IMG/VR virus record: IMGVR_UViG_3300035698_008326
Span: 1 to 42,901 of that record
Source of the DNA: a virus
Direction: 5' to 3' (one strand)
DNA: 42,901 nt
Part shown: positions 1-6,056 of the stretch, piece by piece
Position numbering within the stretch: the stretch's first letter is position 1
Layout: each line of letters begins with the position of its first letter
Translations under genes and position numbers: made by a program
The notes under the pieces: generated by a model
Database searches by the model: none
What the model was told of the DNA's origin: nothing
What the model saw: only the letters and a program-made list of their open reading frames with translations

Positions 1-56
1 CAATCACAAGTTCCACAATCATCACTCTTAAAATCTTTTAGTGTTTTTAGTTCCAT
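1..56 (-). pseudogene. MELKT-family small protein, 5' part before an in-frame UGA
   Basis: Begins at ATG 56-54, overlapping the stop of the upstream membrane peptide (TAATG). It reads MELKTLKDFKSDDCGTCD and meets TGA at bases 2, 1 and 42774, across the contig joint. The same frame stays open after the TGA for 61 more codons (42588-42773). The total, 80 codons counting the UGA, nearly equals the 79-residue paralogue at 41871-42110, which starts MELKTWKDL and shares a central AIxWIK motif. The parsimonious reading is one gene broken by an opal mutation; readthrough or an assembly error at the joint are alternatives. Function unknown. Confidence 0.6.
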
Positions 57-127
57 TAGTCCGCTCCGAAGCCTTTTGCTCCCATTATAATCATTGGTAT
101 TCCTAAAATTGCTCCAATTATTGTTAA
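1..127. repeat. Terminal direct repeat, left copy
   Basis: The first 127 bases are identical to the last 127 (42775-42901). An exact 127-base end overlap is what a de Bruijn assembler leaves on a closed circle with k=127, so it indicates a circular or circularly permuted genome of 42,774 bp and not a biological terminal repeat. Genes run uninterrupted through the joint. Confidence 0.9.
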
Positions 128-211
128 AGTTAAACATACTCCTAACATCATTAATATTATTGAACAAATGTCATTGAAAAAATTTGTTCCACTATATTTC
201 TTTTTTCCCAT
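56..211 (-). CDS. Small membrane protein, 51 aa
   Basis: Reads MGKKKYSGTNFF, then one long or two short hydrophobic stretches (about residues 16-44: CSIILMMLGVCL, then TIIGAILGIPMIIMG) and a short GFGAD tail. The basic N-terminus favours N-in topology by the positive-inside rule. It overlaps the upstream peptide gene by 20 nt and the downstream MELKT gene by TAATG. It holds the same position in its three-gene block as the TM protein at 42112-42333. Function unknown. Confidence 0.7.
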   Translation of the reverse strand: MGKKKYSGTNFFNDICSIILMMLGVCLTLTIIGAILGIPMIIMGAKGFGAD

Positions 212-308
212 ATTGGTTTCTCCCTGGTTTGCCCAGCTTATTTGTATTTCCTATCATTGATTGACTGATTTTCTTCTTTGTTCCATCACTCGGATTTAAA
301 TTACTCAT
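192..308 (-). CDS. Small basic peptide with NTNKLGKPGRNQY motif, 38 aa
   Basis: Starts at ATG 308-306, overlapping the TGA of the TFB-like gene, and ends at TAG 194-192. Its C-terminal half (ISQSMIGNTNKLGKPGRNQY) is nearly the same as that of the 42-aa peptide at 42314-42442; 31 nt at the 3' end are identical. Both peptides precede a membrane-protein gene and overlap it. No known family recognised. The conservation could be at protein level or could preserve the translation signal of the overlapped downstream gene (AGGGAGAAACCAATATG). Confidence 0.6.
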   Translation of the reverse strand: MSNLNPSDGTKKKISQSMIGNTNKLGKPGRNQYGKKEI

Positions 309-607
309 TTTAACCCATTTAGTTCAACTAATTCTTTAAGTCTCGCTCTAATCACCACTTCACTAACCTCTGCAGAATCAGAAACTTCTCTTTGAGTTCT
401 TTTCTCACCATGTATTAAAGCGGCAAAATAAACACAACCTGCACAAAGACCAACCCTGCTGTGTCCACTCATGTTTTTATAATTTTTTAATTCATTAAGT
501 GAACCAATCGAATAATCAATTATATCTTCACCTAATTTTAATTCATCGCACAAAATTTGAATAATAACCTCCTCAGATAAGTTAGGCATTTCTCTTATTC
601 CATCCAT
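305..607 (-). CDS. TFB-like protein, single cyclin-fold repeat, 100 aa
   Basis: Resembles one cyclin repeat of archaeal transcription factor B. The diagnostic run is residues ~45-93: SGHSRVGLCAGCVYFAALIHG, then RTQREVSDSAEVSEVVIRARLKEL. It matches the family pattern of a small-residue AalYiA helix, 'tq.eia', then a helix-turn-helix ending in R.R.KEL, which in TFB contacts the BRE. Cellular TFB has a zinc ribbon, a B-finger and two cyclin repeats (~300 aa); here only one repeat is present. It could bind TBP-DNA as a competitor or partner of host TFB, or act as a simple BRE-binding regulator (inference). Start follows the upstream stop by one base. Part of the long early operon. Confidence 0.75.
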   Translation of the reverse strand: MDGIREMPNLSEEVIIQILCDELKLGEDIIDYSIGSLNELKNYKNMSGHSRVGLCAGCVYFAALIHGEKRTQREVSDSAEVSEVVIRARLKELVELNGLK

Positions 608-608
608 T

Positions 609-989
609 TTATAAATAAATAGTCGTCACCCCTTCTCCTTTATCGACACTTTTCTTTGTTTCAAACTCAAAGCGATTGTTATTGGTTACATCTACTAAAT
701 CAACTCTTCTTGTTTTTTCCTTGTTCGGACAAGCCTCACAAATAAAATCATGTTTCTCTTTAACAAATCCCTCCATTGCTTCATCAACGATTCTACTTAG
801 TGAATCTAATGCAAACTTCATATCTTCTGTAAATTTCACGTCACCATGCTTGTGCAACATGATAGCTCCAATGCACTTTGCAAGCTTGTGAGCTGTTGTT
901 TCACTCGTAGAAAAGACTACTGCATTCTTTTTACAGCTAATTAGATTACTGCATCCAACCATGTGATATTCTCTTATATGCGTTTTCAT
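609..989 (-). CDS. Unknown protein, possible PD-(D/E)xK nuclease fold, 126 aa
   Basis: N-terminal half has several Cys/His (HMVGCSNLISC near residues 9-19), followed by a helical middle and FICEACPN. The C-terminus, RRVDLVDVTNNNRFEFETKK, has an acidic strand-turn-strand pattern (D...ExE) like small archaeal-virus nucleases, but the catalytic lysine placement is uncertain. Start is fixed by GAGG four bases upstream of ATG, inside the end of the preceding gene (ATGA overlap). It sits directly upstream of the TFB-like gene. Confidence 0.6.
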   Translation of the reverse strand: MKTHIREYHMVGCSNLISCKKNAVVFSTSETTAHKLAKCIGAIMLHKHGDVKFTEDMKFALDSLSRIVDEAMEGFVKEKHDFICEACPNKEKTRRVDLVDVTNNNRFEFETKKSVDKGEGVTTIYL

Positions 990-1192
990 TGTCCCTCTTT
1001 TGATTTAAGTTTATTATAAAGTTTAACATACTTCTCAGATAAACTTTTATATTCTTCTTCTGTTCTAATTCTTATTAATGCTTCGTCTTTTCTATCTTGA
1101 GTTATTGCTTTTTCTAAATTAGTAAATAGACTTACAGAGATAGTTACTCCTTCTTTTTTACAAACTTGTTTAATTATTTCTTCTGGTGTCAT
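986..1192 (-). CDS. Small charged protein, ELKSKE-tail family, 68 aa
   Basis: The start chosen is ATG 1192 (MTPEEIIKQ) because GAGG lies ten bases upstream and the TGA of the 22-aa peptide overlaps this ATG. An in-frame ATG at 1234 lacks such a signal. The protein is helical and highly charged and ends KLKSKEGQ, a tail shared with neighbours at 1247-1624 and 2194-2448. The MTPxE start also matches 2194-2448 (MTPTEQ). Function unknown. Confidence 0.6.
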   Translation of the reverse strand: MTPEEIIKQVCKKEGVTISVSLFTNLEKAITQDRKDEALIRIRTEEEYKSLSEKYVKLYNKLKSKEGQ

Positions 1193-1257
1193 TTGTGTTT
1201 TGCCTCTTGTTCTTTTATCCATTCTCTTGCCCAAATCAAGTCTTGTTTATATGTCAT
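1189..1257 (-). CDS. Tiny peptide, 22 aa
   Basis: Reads MTYKQDLIWAREWIKEQEAKHK and ends in a TGA overlapping the next gene's ATG. Its final codons, GAG GCA AAA CAC AAA TGA, double as the ribosome-binding region of the next gene and are identical to the end of the HAD gene at 1908-2201. May be a real micro-gene or a remnant of a duplicated gene end. Confidence 0.4.
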   Translation of the reverse strand: MTYKQDLIWAREWIKEQEAKHK

Positions 1258-1624
1258 CTTTTACCTCTTTTGATTTAAGTTCTTCTATTCTTTGTTTAAT
1301 TCTTATTAATATTGTTTCTTCAGTACAAATCAATGTATCTTCTAAAAATTCAAGTTCTTTCTTTTCTGTGGCTTTTAGTTCTTTTTTTATACTATCCCAA
1401 TCTTCTTTTCTGATAAATATATCTCCTTTCTCATAATCTTGATTCTTTCCTTTTTTATAATAACTAAAACCATTTATTATTTCTATAAATTCAATTATCT
1501 TTAATTCTAATTTCTTTTTGATTGGAAGTTCAACATACCAAAATATGCTATTTTCAATTCTTCTTAATCTCCTTTCTATTTTTAACAAACTTTCGTTGAT
1601 TAATGGTTTTGTCTTATCTTTCAT
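1247..1624 (-). CDS. Coiled-coil protein of the KATEKKE/ELKSKE paralogue family, 125 aa
   Basis: Almost entirely helical and charged. Residues ~83-120 (ELKATEKKELEFLEDTL ... RIKQRIEELKSKE) align with the C-terminal half of the 84-aa protein at 2194-2448 (KATEKKEREKELKFL ... RITNRIMELKSKE), showing duplication. Starts in an ATGA overlap with the gene at 1621. Function unknown. Confidence 0.65.
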   Translation of the reverse strand: MKDKTKPLINESLLKIERRLRRIENSIFWYVELPIKKKLELKIIEFIEIINGFSYYKKGKNQDYEKGDIFIRKEDWDSIKKELKATEKKELEFLEDTLICTEETILIRIKQRIEELKSKEVKDDI

Positions 1625-1911
1625 TCTTTGATAACTCCTGTTGCTTTTAGTTCTTTTAGTTGTGAATCAAAGTATTCAATAAACCATCTGTCAGCTTTTA
1701 TACAAGCATATTGTTTAAACTTATTATAAGCTTCTTTCAATGTCTTATATCTCTCTTGGATTCTTGCTGTGCATTCAGGACAAAACTCATTTTTAATACA
1801 GCCAACTTGTTCTCCTTCATCTCCATGTTTGAAAATGTTTCCACAGCCGTTTGTTATATTGCCTTTTGGCAATGCATTCTCGGGTTTCCCGAGATTTGGT
1901 TTATCTGTCAT
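1621..1911 (-). CDS. Small probable zinc-binding protein with ELKATGVIK tail, 96 aa
   Basis: Cysteines at CGNIF, VGCIKNEFCPEC form a likely zinc-binding knuckle (about residues 23-48), followed by a helical segment and the tail ELKATGVIKE. That tail recurs at the end of the interrupted gene at 42588-42773. Start ATG 1911 is preceded by GAGG ten bases upstream, within the conserved junction that also ends the HAD gene. Function unknown. Confidence 0.65.
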   Translation of the reverse strand: MTDKPNLGKPENALPKGNITNGCGNIFKHGDEGEQVGCIKNEFCPECTARIQERYKTLKEAYNKFKQYACIKADRWFIEYFDSQLKELKATGVIKE

Positions 1912-2201
1912 TTGTGTTTTGCCTCTTTTGCTAATTCTTCTATTGATTGAATCATCTTCTTTTCATCTACATAAACATCAAAGTGTAACTTTTCCATTTC
2001 TAACATATCGTATTTAACTCCATATCTTCTTAAAGTATATTCAGTTTCGTATCTTCTTTTATTTGGTCTTGTTGTAAACATTACAATAAAGTCTCCTTGT
2101 TCGTGTAATTTATTTATTGCTTTTATTCTATTCTCTAATGGAAGTTCTTTATCATCTAATAAAGTTCCATCAATATCAACTGCTATTACTCTTCTATTCA
2201 T
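1908..2201 (-). CDS. Small HAD-superfamily phosphatase-like protein, 97 aa
   Basis: HAD motif I is clear: VDIDGTLLDD (residues ~8-17), with the two catalytic aspartates spaced DxD. Motif II threonine is likely in FTTRPNK (~42-48), as in 5'-nucleotidase and polynucleotide 3'-phosphatase-type minimal HADs. FDVYVDEKK near residue 79 fits the acidic motif IV region. The lack of a cap domain agrees with the short length. Substrate unknown; nucleotide or nucleic-acid end processing is possible. GAGG precedes the start by ten bases. Ends EAKHK in an ATGA overlap. Confidence 0.75.
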   Translation of the reverse strand: MNRRVIAVDIDGTLLDDKELPLENRIKAINKLHEQGDFIVMFTTRPNKRRYETEYTLRRYGVKYDMLEMEKLHFDVYVDEKKMIQSIEELAKEAKHK

Positions 2202-2448
2202 TGGGTTTTGCCTCTTTTGATTTGAGTTCCATTATTCTGTTTGTTATTCTATGTTTAATAAATTCTAAATCATATTGATGCAATGTTATTAAAAATTTAA
2301 GTTCTTTCTCTCGTTCTTTCTTTTCTGTGGCTTTTATTGCTATGTCTAATGCTTCTTCTATTTCATATAAAGGATTCTTTTGTGTATTTCCATTAAGAGA
2401 AATTCTTTGTTCTTTCAAAAATTCCATTGCTTGTTCTGTAGGTGTCAT
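2194..2448 (-). CDS. Helical protein of the KATEKKE/ELKSKE paralogue family, 84 aa
   Basis: Starts MTPTEQAMEFLKEQ and continues as a charged helix ending ELKSKEAKPNE. The C-terminal half is paralogous to that of 1247-1624. Its last codons (AAA GAG GCA AAA CCC AAT GAA TAG) contain the ribosome-binding site and ATG of the HAD gene. Function unknown. Confidence 0.65.
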   Translation of the reverse strand: MTPTEQAMEFLKEQRISLNGNTQKNPLYEIEEALDIAIKATEKKEREKELKFLITLHQYDLEFIKHRITNRIMELKSKEAKPNE

Positions 2449-2470
2449 AGTGTTGTTTGCCCCTTTGTTT

Positions 2471-2551
2471 TCATATTAACACCCCAAAAACAAAACCTAA
2501 TGTTAATCCTAATATAAACCAAATAGTTGTTAATTTTTCTAATTGTCTCAT
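2471..2551 (-). CDS. Single-helix membrane peptide, 26 aa
   Basis: MRQLEKLTT followed by one hydrophobic helix (IWFILGLTLGFVFGVLI) to the C-terminus. Joined to the upstream gene by an ATGA overlap. Part of a run of tiny membrane proteins at 2471-3219. Function unknown. Confidence 0.55.
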   Translation of the reverse strand: MRQLEKLTTIWFILGLTLGFVFGVLI

Positions 2552-2778
2552 GTTACAGCCCTCACGATTATATCTCCTGTGTCGGTCTTTGTTATTTTTA
2601 TTTCAGTGTCTACAAGTATTTCTTTTGTATTGTTTATGATAATAGTCTTCTCACTTGCTCTGCAATCGTTCTCTCCTAATTTGTATCCAGTAGTTAGTAA
2701 AGATATAGCAATCAAAACAACCATTATTGTTATTAAGATTCCTCCTAATACTTGTTTTCCTTCTATTTCTAATTTCAT
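2548..2778 (-). CDS. Membrane-anchored small protein, 76 aa
   Basis: The start at MKLEIEGKQ (ATG 2778) is chosen because it forms an ATGA overlap with the upstream 43-aa gene; an earlier ATG at 2793 lies inside that gene. One transmembrane helix (LGGILITIMVVLIAISLLT, ~residues 11-29) is followed by a 47-residue soluble domain rich in beta-strand pattern (TIIINNTKEILVDTEIKITKT). Function unknown. Confidence 0.65.
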   Translation of the reverse strand: MKLEIEGKQVLGGILITIMVVLIAISLLTTGYKLGENDCRASEKTIIINNTKEILVDTEIKITKTDTGDIIVRAVT

Positions 2779-2906
2779 TTCAAATACACCCACATAAAAA
2801 ACAAAATAAATAAAGCAACAACAATTCCAATCTGTGGGATTATTGCACCTTTCACGTATTCAGGATTTGTGCTAACAATATCTGGGTCAAATCTTATTCT
2901 TTTCAT
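2775..2906 (-). CDS. Single-helix membrane peptide, 43 aa
   Basis: MKRIRFDPDIVSTNPEYVKG, then a C-terminal hydrophobic helix (IGIVVALFILFFMWVYL). ATGA overlaps on both sides fix start and stop. Function unknown. Confidence 0.6.
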   Translation of the reverse strand: MKRIRFDPDIVSTNPEYVKGAIIPQIGIVVALFILFFMWVYLK

Positions 2907-3049
2907 TTTTTCCTCTTGATAAGTTGTTTCGCTGCTTTTTCACACTCTTTATTTATAAAAATATCATTTGTTTTTTGACGTTCTGGTTTTGTTAGTTTAT
3001 TTACTTCTTTTGCAATTAATTCGCTCGCTGGATAAATTTTCTTTGTCAT
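2903..3049 (-). CDS. Small basic protein, 48 aa
   Basis: MTKKIYPASELIAKEVNKLT ... KKAAKQ-type charged helix ending LIKRKK. No membrane segment. ATGA overlaps at both ends, with GGAGG just upstream of the start (GCGGAGGAAAAATG). Function unknown. Confidence 0.6.
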   Translation of the reverse strand: MTKKIYPASELIAKEVNKLTKPERQKTNDIFINKECEKAAKQLIKRKK

Positions 3050-3219
3050 TTTTCCTCCGCATATAATATAAAGTCCAAGAAGAAGTTTAAGCTAATAAAA
3101 ATACATCCTCCTCCTACCCAAATATACCAGAAGTTCTTTGCTGCATAAACTGACATTAGTGTTCCACTTATCATTAAGATAAATGCTAAAATCACTTTTG
3201 CTTTAATTGTTTTTTTCAT
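3046..3219 (-). CDS. Two-helix membrane peptide, 57 aa
   Basis: Two hydrophobic segments (VILAFILMISGTLMSVYA and YIWVGGGCIFISLNFFLDFIL) joined by a short AKNFW turn form a helical hairpin. Its end, GCG GAG GAA AAA TGA, supplies the ribosome-binding site of the next gene. Function unknown. Confidence 0.6.
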   Translation of the reverse strand: MKKTIKAKVILAFILMISGTLMSVYAAKNFWYIWVGGGCIFISLNFFLDFILYAEEK

Positions 3220-3461
3220 AATCCAATCTCCTTTAAAAACTCATTCATCTCGTCAGAACTGACCTCAAGTGTTCCAGATAGATAATAAAATCTTGAGTTT
3301 TTAATAGCTATTCTTAATTTTTCTTTGTCAAGACATTTGTCTTCATCATAATCCCACCCTAATGCATCATATTGAACTCTACAATCCCAACAAATCCAAA
3401 TATGTTGTCCTATTCTAACCATGGATTTATTACATTTAATACATTCTGGTTCGTCTGTCAT
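3216..3461 (-). CDS. Zinc-ribbon protein, 81 aa
   Basis: N-terminal CIKC (residues 7-10) and CWDC (24-27) make a four-cysteine zinc ribbon separated by a short beta-hairpin (MVRIGQHIWI). A helical, acidic C-terminus follows. No enzymatic motif; a nucleic-acid or protein adaptor role is plausible. ATGA overlaps both neighbours. Confidence 0.7.
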   Translation of the reverse strand: MTDEPECIKCNKSMVRIGQHIWICWDCRVQYDALGWDYDEDKCLDKEKLRIAIKNSRFYYLSGTLEVSSDEMNEFLKEIGL

Positions 3462-3574
3462 GTTCTTACCTCTCTTAAATTAGTTGAGCCACACCAAACA
3501 CACTTCATTTCTTCGTAAATATGTGAGTGTTCTACTTCTCTATGGCACTCGTTGCACTTGAATTTTTTATCCAT
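3458..3574 (-). CDS. Minimal zinc-ribbon protein, 38 aa
   Basis: CNEC near the start and CVWC further on (KFKCNECHREVEH ... MKCVWCGSTN), forming a complete rubredoxin-like zinc ribbon with almost nothing else. Overlaps both neighbours. Function unknown. Confidence 0.6.
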   Translation of the reverse strand: MDKKFKCNECHREVEHSHIYEEMKCVWCGSTNLREVRT

Positions 3575-3752
3575 TTTTGTTTTTTATCCTCCAATTTGCA
3601 TGTCTAATTGCTTCAATTAAATTTTTAGCATCCTTTTGTAACTCTTGAGTTCTCTTTTCGAGAGTCATAATTAACATTTCATAGTCTGCTACTTGATTGA
3701 CTAACTTCTCTTTTCTTGATAACTTTACTTTATTCAGGCGTGTTCTTTGCAT
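3567..3752 (-). CDS. Coiled-coil small basic protein, 61 aa
   Basis: Heptad-like helix through residues ~10-55 (KLVNQVADYEMLIMTLEKRTQELQ and on), basic at both ends. Overlaps the upstream 177-aa gene by 23 nt. Function unknown. Confidence 0.55.
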   Translation of the reverse strand: MQRTRLNKVKLSRKEKLVNQVADYEMLIMTLEKRTQELQKDAKNLIEAIRHANWRIKNKNG

Positions 3753-4263
3753 AGTGGTGCTCCAACATATGTGCTATTTTTATTAATTCTGTATTATCTC
3801 TGAGTTTTAATAAACTATAAATAACTTTAAATATTTCTTTCCTTTCTTTTTCATCTTCAGAAAGAGTTTCATCCTTTGTGTTTCTTACTTCACTTTTCAT
3901 TTTTCTTACAGACCAACTATTCATACTTGCTTGTTCTATAAAATTTGAAAGAGTTCCTGTACTGAACTTCTCTCTGCTTATCTCGAAGTAGTGAGATACA
4001 GAAAGGTTTTCTCTTGGCTTCCAGTTTTCTTCCATCATATCTGGAAATTTCTTTACCATTAAATAAGACTGGTAAACGGTCTGAGGATTTAACTTAAGTC
4101 CGTCTGCTTCTTTTACTCCTTTCATTATTTCTTTTTTGTCATCGTCTTTTACTTCGCTTAGTTTTTTATTGATTAATACACCTATTCTTCTTGATGCAGC
4201 GTTTATTTCTCCACCGACTTGGTTTACTTCTTCTATTATTTCCTTAACTATTTCGTCTTTCAT
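3730..4263 (-). CDS. Probable DNA-binding/regulatory protein with DUF1016/DUF3102-like pattern, 177 aa
   Basis: The central stretch (residues ~63-127) runs YQSYLMVKKFPDMMEENWK ... LSVSHYFEISRE ... FIEQASMNSWSVRKMKSEV. It resembles the helical 'ls-shy-eil ... a..ngWsvr.l' pattern of DUF1016 N-terminal and DUF3102-type proteins found in plasmids and phages. The flanks are charged helices. The start is preceded by GGAGG at 5-bp spacing, within the stop of the 52-aa gene. A role in replication or partition control is conceivable but not shown. Confidence 0.6.
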   Translation of the reverse strand: MKDEIVKEIIEEVNQVGGEINAASRRIGVLINKKLSEVKDDDKKEIMKGVKEADGLKLNPQTVYQSYLMVKKFPDMMEENWKPRENLSVSHYFEISREKFSTGTLSNFIEQASMNSWSVRKMKSEVRNTKDETLSEDEKERKEIFKVIYSLLKLRDNTELIKIAHMLEHHYAKNTPE

Positions 4264-4265
4264 TC

Positions 4266-4424
4266 TTATCCTCCGATTTTAATTGTGCCGTTGGGCCAAA
4301 CATGTTTATACTGATGTTCTTCGTCTATGTCTATTCGTCTCAAGGGTTTAACTCTTGTTTCAATCCTTCTACGATTTAACATCATTTGTTGTTCTGCTTT
4401 ACCTGCTTTAATCTTTATACGCAT
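4266..4424 (-). CDS. Small basic protein, 52 aa
   Basis: MRIKIKAGKAEQQMMLNRRRIETRV ... HVWPNGTIKIGG. Arginine- and lysine-rich; the end looks like a beta-hairpin (HVWPNGTIKI). Its last codons, GGA GGA TAA, are the ribosome-binding site of the next gene. Function unknown. Confidence 0.6.
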   Translation of the reverse strand: MRIKIKAGKAEQQMMLNRRRIETRVKPLRRIDIDEEHQYKHVWPNGTIKIGG

Positions 4425-4864
4425 TTTAACTTACATTTATCCTCGCTTAAATCAGTTATAAGTATTGAATAAATTATTGCATCTGGATTGTTTGCGATAC
4501 TTGCTGTTTTCTCTGCATACAATCCTTCTGTAACTCTTACAAATTCTTTAAGGTATATCATGTCAATCCAATAGTATTCTGTTTTGCTAATAAAATAAAT
4601 CAATATGTCTGCGTCTGAATAATTTATCCAGCCCGGATGATTTAATCTTTTGTTTGACCATTTTTCTACAGCAATTCTATTGTTTCCTTTCGTATAAGAG
4701 TCTGCTTTTACTTCAAACTTTATTCCTTCACATTCAATGTCATAGCCTTTTGCTCCATTTGAATAAGTTGGATTGAAGTTTTCTCTTAACTTCTTGAAGA
4801 ATATCTTTTCGTATTCCTCTCCGAGTTTTAAGTCTCTCTTAAAGTCTTCCTTTGTTGATGTCAT
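4415..4864 (-). CDS. PD-(D/E)xK-type endonuclease-like protein, 149 aa
   Basis: The motif GYDIECEGIKFEVKADS (residues ~40-56) gives the D, E-x-K catalytic triad of the restriction-endonuclease fold, with an upstream helix carrying E17/E18 (KLGEEYEKIFFKKL). A Holliday-junction, recombination or restriction-type nuclease is the family expectation; the biochemical role is not determinable. It is directly downstream of the probable OB-fold gene, as in many viral replication-recombination modules. A perfect TATAGACGTCTATA palindrome abuts its ATG. Confidence 0.7.
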   Translation of the reverse strand: MTSTKEDFKRDLKLGEEYEKIFFKKLRENFNPTYSNGAKGYDIECEGIKFEVKADSYTKGNNRIAVEKWSNKRLNHPGWINYSDADILIYFISKTEYYWIDMIYLKEFVRVTEGLYAEKTASIANNPDAIIYSILITDLSEDKCKLKCV

Positions 4865-4878
4865 TATAGACGTCTATA
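4865..4878. repeat. TATAGACGTCTATA perfect palindrome
   Basis: Fully symmetric form of the repeated motif, between the stop of the OB-fold gene and the ATG of the nuclease gene. Variants with one or two changes occur at 15953-15966, 20396-20409 and 31844-31857. Confidence 0.65.
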
Positions 4879-5278
4879 AATGATTTTTTATTATTGTTTC
4901 TTTAATTGATTTGTTTGCTTTAAAGAAATTCTCAGCGTCTACTGCATACTTTGACCAGTCTATTTCTCCATTAAAGTCGCACTTTCCTGTTTGAACTTGT
5001 TGTGCTTGTTTAAGAGATAGTCCTAATTCCATACCATTTATTGGCATTTGTCCTGTGGGTTGTAGTGGTGCTTGTGCTCCACTCACAGGTGCTACTGGTG
5101 CCTCTTTTTCAATTTTGGTTATGTCTTTGTAACCTTTTGCGTTTACAACGAACTCTAACTCAACAGCGTCTCCTTTTACTACTTGGCATTGTCCTTTTGC
5201 ATTGTACCAAACTCCATTTCCGTCTACAATACCATAGTTGTTTTCTCTTTGTTTAATTCCATCAATTACTACTCTCAT
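4874..5278 (-). CDS. Probable OB-fold single-stranded DNA-binding protein, 134 aa
   Basis: Residues ~1-58 show the strand pattern of a small OB fold (GVWYNAKGQCQVVKGDAVEL, then KGYKDITKIEK), as in viral/archaeal SSB-like proteins. A proline/alanine/glutamine-rich linker (APVAPVSGAQAPLQPTGQMP) and a helical C-terminus follow. A linker after an OB domain is typical of SSBs. Located between a KOW/SH3-like protein and a nuclease. Ends at TAG inside the TATAGACGTCTATA palindrome. Confidence 0.5.
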   Translation of the reverse strand: MRVVIDGIKQRENNYGIVDGNGVWYNAKGQCQVVKGDAVELEFVVNAKGYKDITKIEKEAPVAPVSGAQAPLQPTGQMPINGMELGLSLKQAQQVQTGKCDFNGEIDWSKYAVDAENFFKANKSIKETIIKNHL

Positions 5279-5703
5279 TTTTTCCTCCTTACTTTTGTTA
5301 CTTTTTTCTTCTTGATTAAGTTCAAAAAGACTTTCTTTGTCTCTATCTTTAGAATCGGAGTCAGCTTATATCCAATGATTTCTCCAGTCCAAGAAGATTT
5401 TTCACTTTTGTTTTGCATGTCTGCTTTTAAAGATTTTTCATCAGAAACAATGTTTCCTTTGTTATCGCACCCAGTACCATAAGCCATATATCTTATTCCA
5501 TTGTCTGGTTTAACTTTTCCTTTTTTAACTAATTCTAAACCATCAAAATTAATTCTGGTTTTTCCGTTTCCATTAACAACGGTTGCTCTATAATCATCAA
5601 CTGCTGTTATCAGACCTATTGCTCCTTTTTCTAATGCAGACCATTCCATGTTATTAGAGTTTCTTAATAATTTTACTTTGTCTCCTACTTTAAATTCACT
5701 CAT
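5275..5703 (-). CDS. SH3/KOW-like domain protein, 142 aa
   Basis: Begins FKVGDKVKLLRNSNNMEWS ... KGAIGLITAVDDYRATVV, the classic 'vGdkVrv....G..G.I..i' beta-barrel. The C-terminal part (GEIIGYKLTPILKIETK) is unassigned and ends in a lysine-rich tail KKKKVTKVRRKK that could bind nucleic acid. ATGA overlap with the upstream gene. Function unknown. Confidence 0.6.
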   Translation of the reverse strand: MSEFKVGDKVKLLRNSNNMEWSALEKGAIGLITAVDDYRATVVNGNGKTRINFDGLELVKKGKVKPDNGIRYMAYGTGCDNKGNIVSDEKSLKADMQNKSEKSSWTGEIIGYKLTPILKIETKKVFLNLIKKKKVTKVRRKK

Positions 5704-5867
5704 TTTGTTCCTCCTTGTAGCCCTAAGATTTTTATCTTACAGGCATCACAGCCAAATACTGGCCCTTCGTGATTATCACAACTTAATTCGTCATTGACTC
5801 TTGCTTCTACTTTAAGCATTTCTATTTGCCAAGCTGGTGCTATTCTTCTTTTTTCTGCATTACTCAT
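5700..5867 (-). CDS. Small protein with a C-terminal Cys/His cluster, 55 aa
   Basis: The start MSNAEKRR (ATG 5867) is chosen because it overlaps the TGA of the upstream 32-aa gene; an in-frame ATG 15 bases earlier is inside that gene. Residues CDNHEG and CDAC could bind one zinc. Function unknown. Confidence 0.55.
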   Translation of the reverse strand: MSNAEKRRIAPAWQIEMLKVEARVNDELSCDNHEGPVFGCDACKIKILGLQGGTK

Positions 5868-5962
5868 CTGCATTCTCCACATACTTCTTCATCATCATTA
5901 AGGATATTACCACAATCGCAGTATCTTGCTTCGTCTGTAAATATGAAGTGTGGTTCCACCAT
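5864..5962 (-). CDS. Minimal zinc-ribbon peptide, 32 aa
   Basis: Contains CDC and CGEC knuckles (RYCDCGNIL ... EVCGECR) in 32 residues. GAGGTGG precedes the ATG. Overlaps its downstream neighbour by ATGA. Confidence 0.5.
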   Translation of the reverse strand: MVEPHFIFTDEARYCDCGNILNDDEEVCGECR

Positions 5963-5963
5963 C

Positions 5964-6056
5964 TTAACCACCTCTTGTTATGGAGGCTATCTTAGCTTTG
6001 ACAATCTTGCTTACTTCTTTTACTTCTTCTTTAGAATAATTTGTTTTGTTAGTCAT
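5964..6056 (-). CDS. Tiny charged peptide, 30 aa
   Basis: MTNKTNYSKEEVKEVSKIVK and on, ending SITRGG; a single predicted helix. ATGA overlap with the upstream gene, and its end (AGAGGTGGTTAAG) is the ribosome-binding site of the next. Function unknown. Confidence 0.5.
   Translation of the reverse strand: MTNKTNYSKEEVKEVSKIVKAKIASITRGG

Noticed and set aside
1-127. Terminal redundancy as a biological direct terminal repeat
   Set aside because: Exactly 127 bases is a common assembler k-mer length, and genes run continuously through the joint.
210-245. Identical stretch before two membrane genes (also 42332-42366) as a non-coding regulatory repeat or origin iteron
   Set aside because: Both copies are coding: they form the C-terminal NTNKLGKPGRNQY end of two small paralogous peptides that overlap the membrane genes. 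Conserved DNA is explained by duplication, though a dual role remains possible.
628-640. 13-base identity ACCCCTTCTCCTT with element A (40308-40320)
   Set aside because: The first copy encodes KGEGV in the gene at 609 and resembles purine-rich translation signals; no further similarity around it.
2445-2474. Nine-codon frame MKTKGQTTL as a separate gene
   Set aside because: It has start/stop overlaps like its neighbours but is too short to support; it may only carry the ribosome-binding site for the 84-aa gene.
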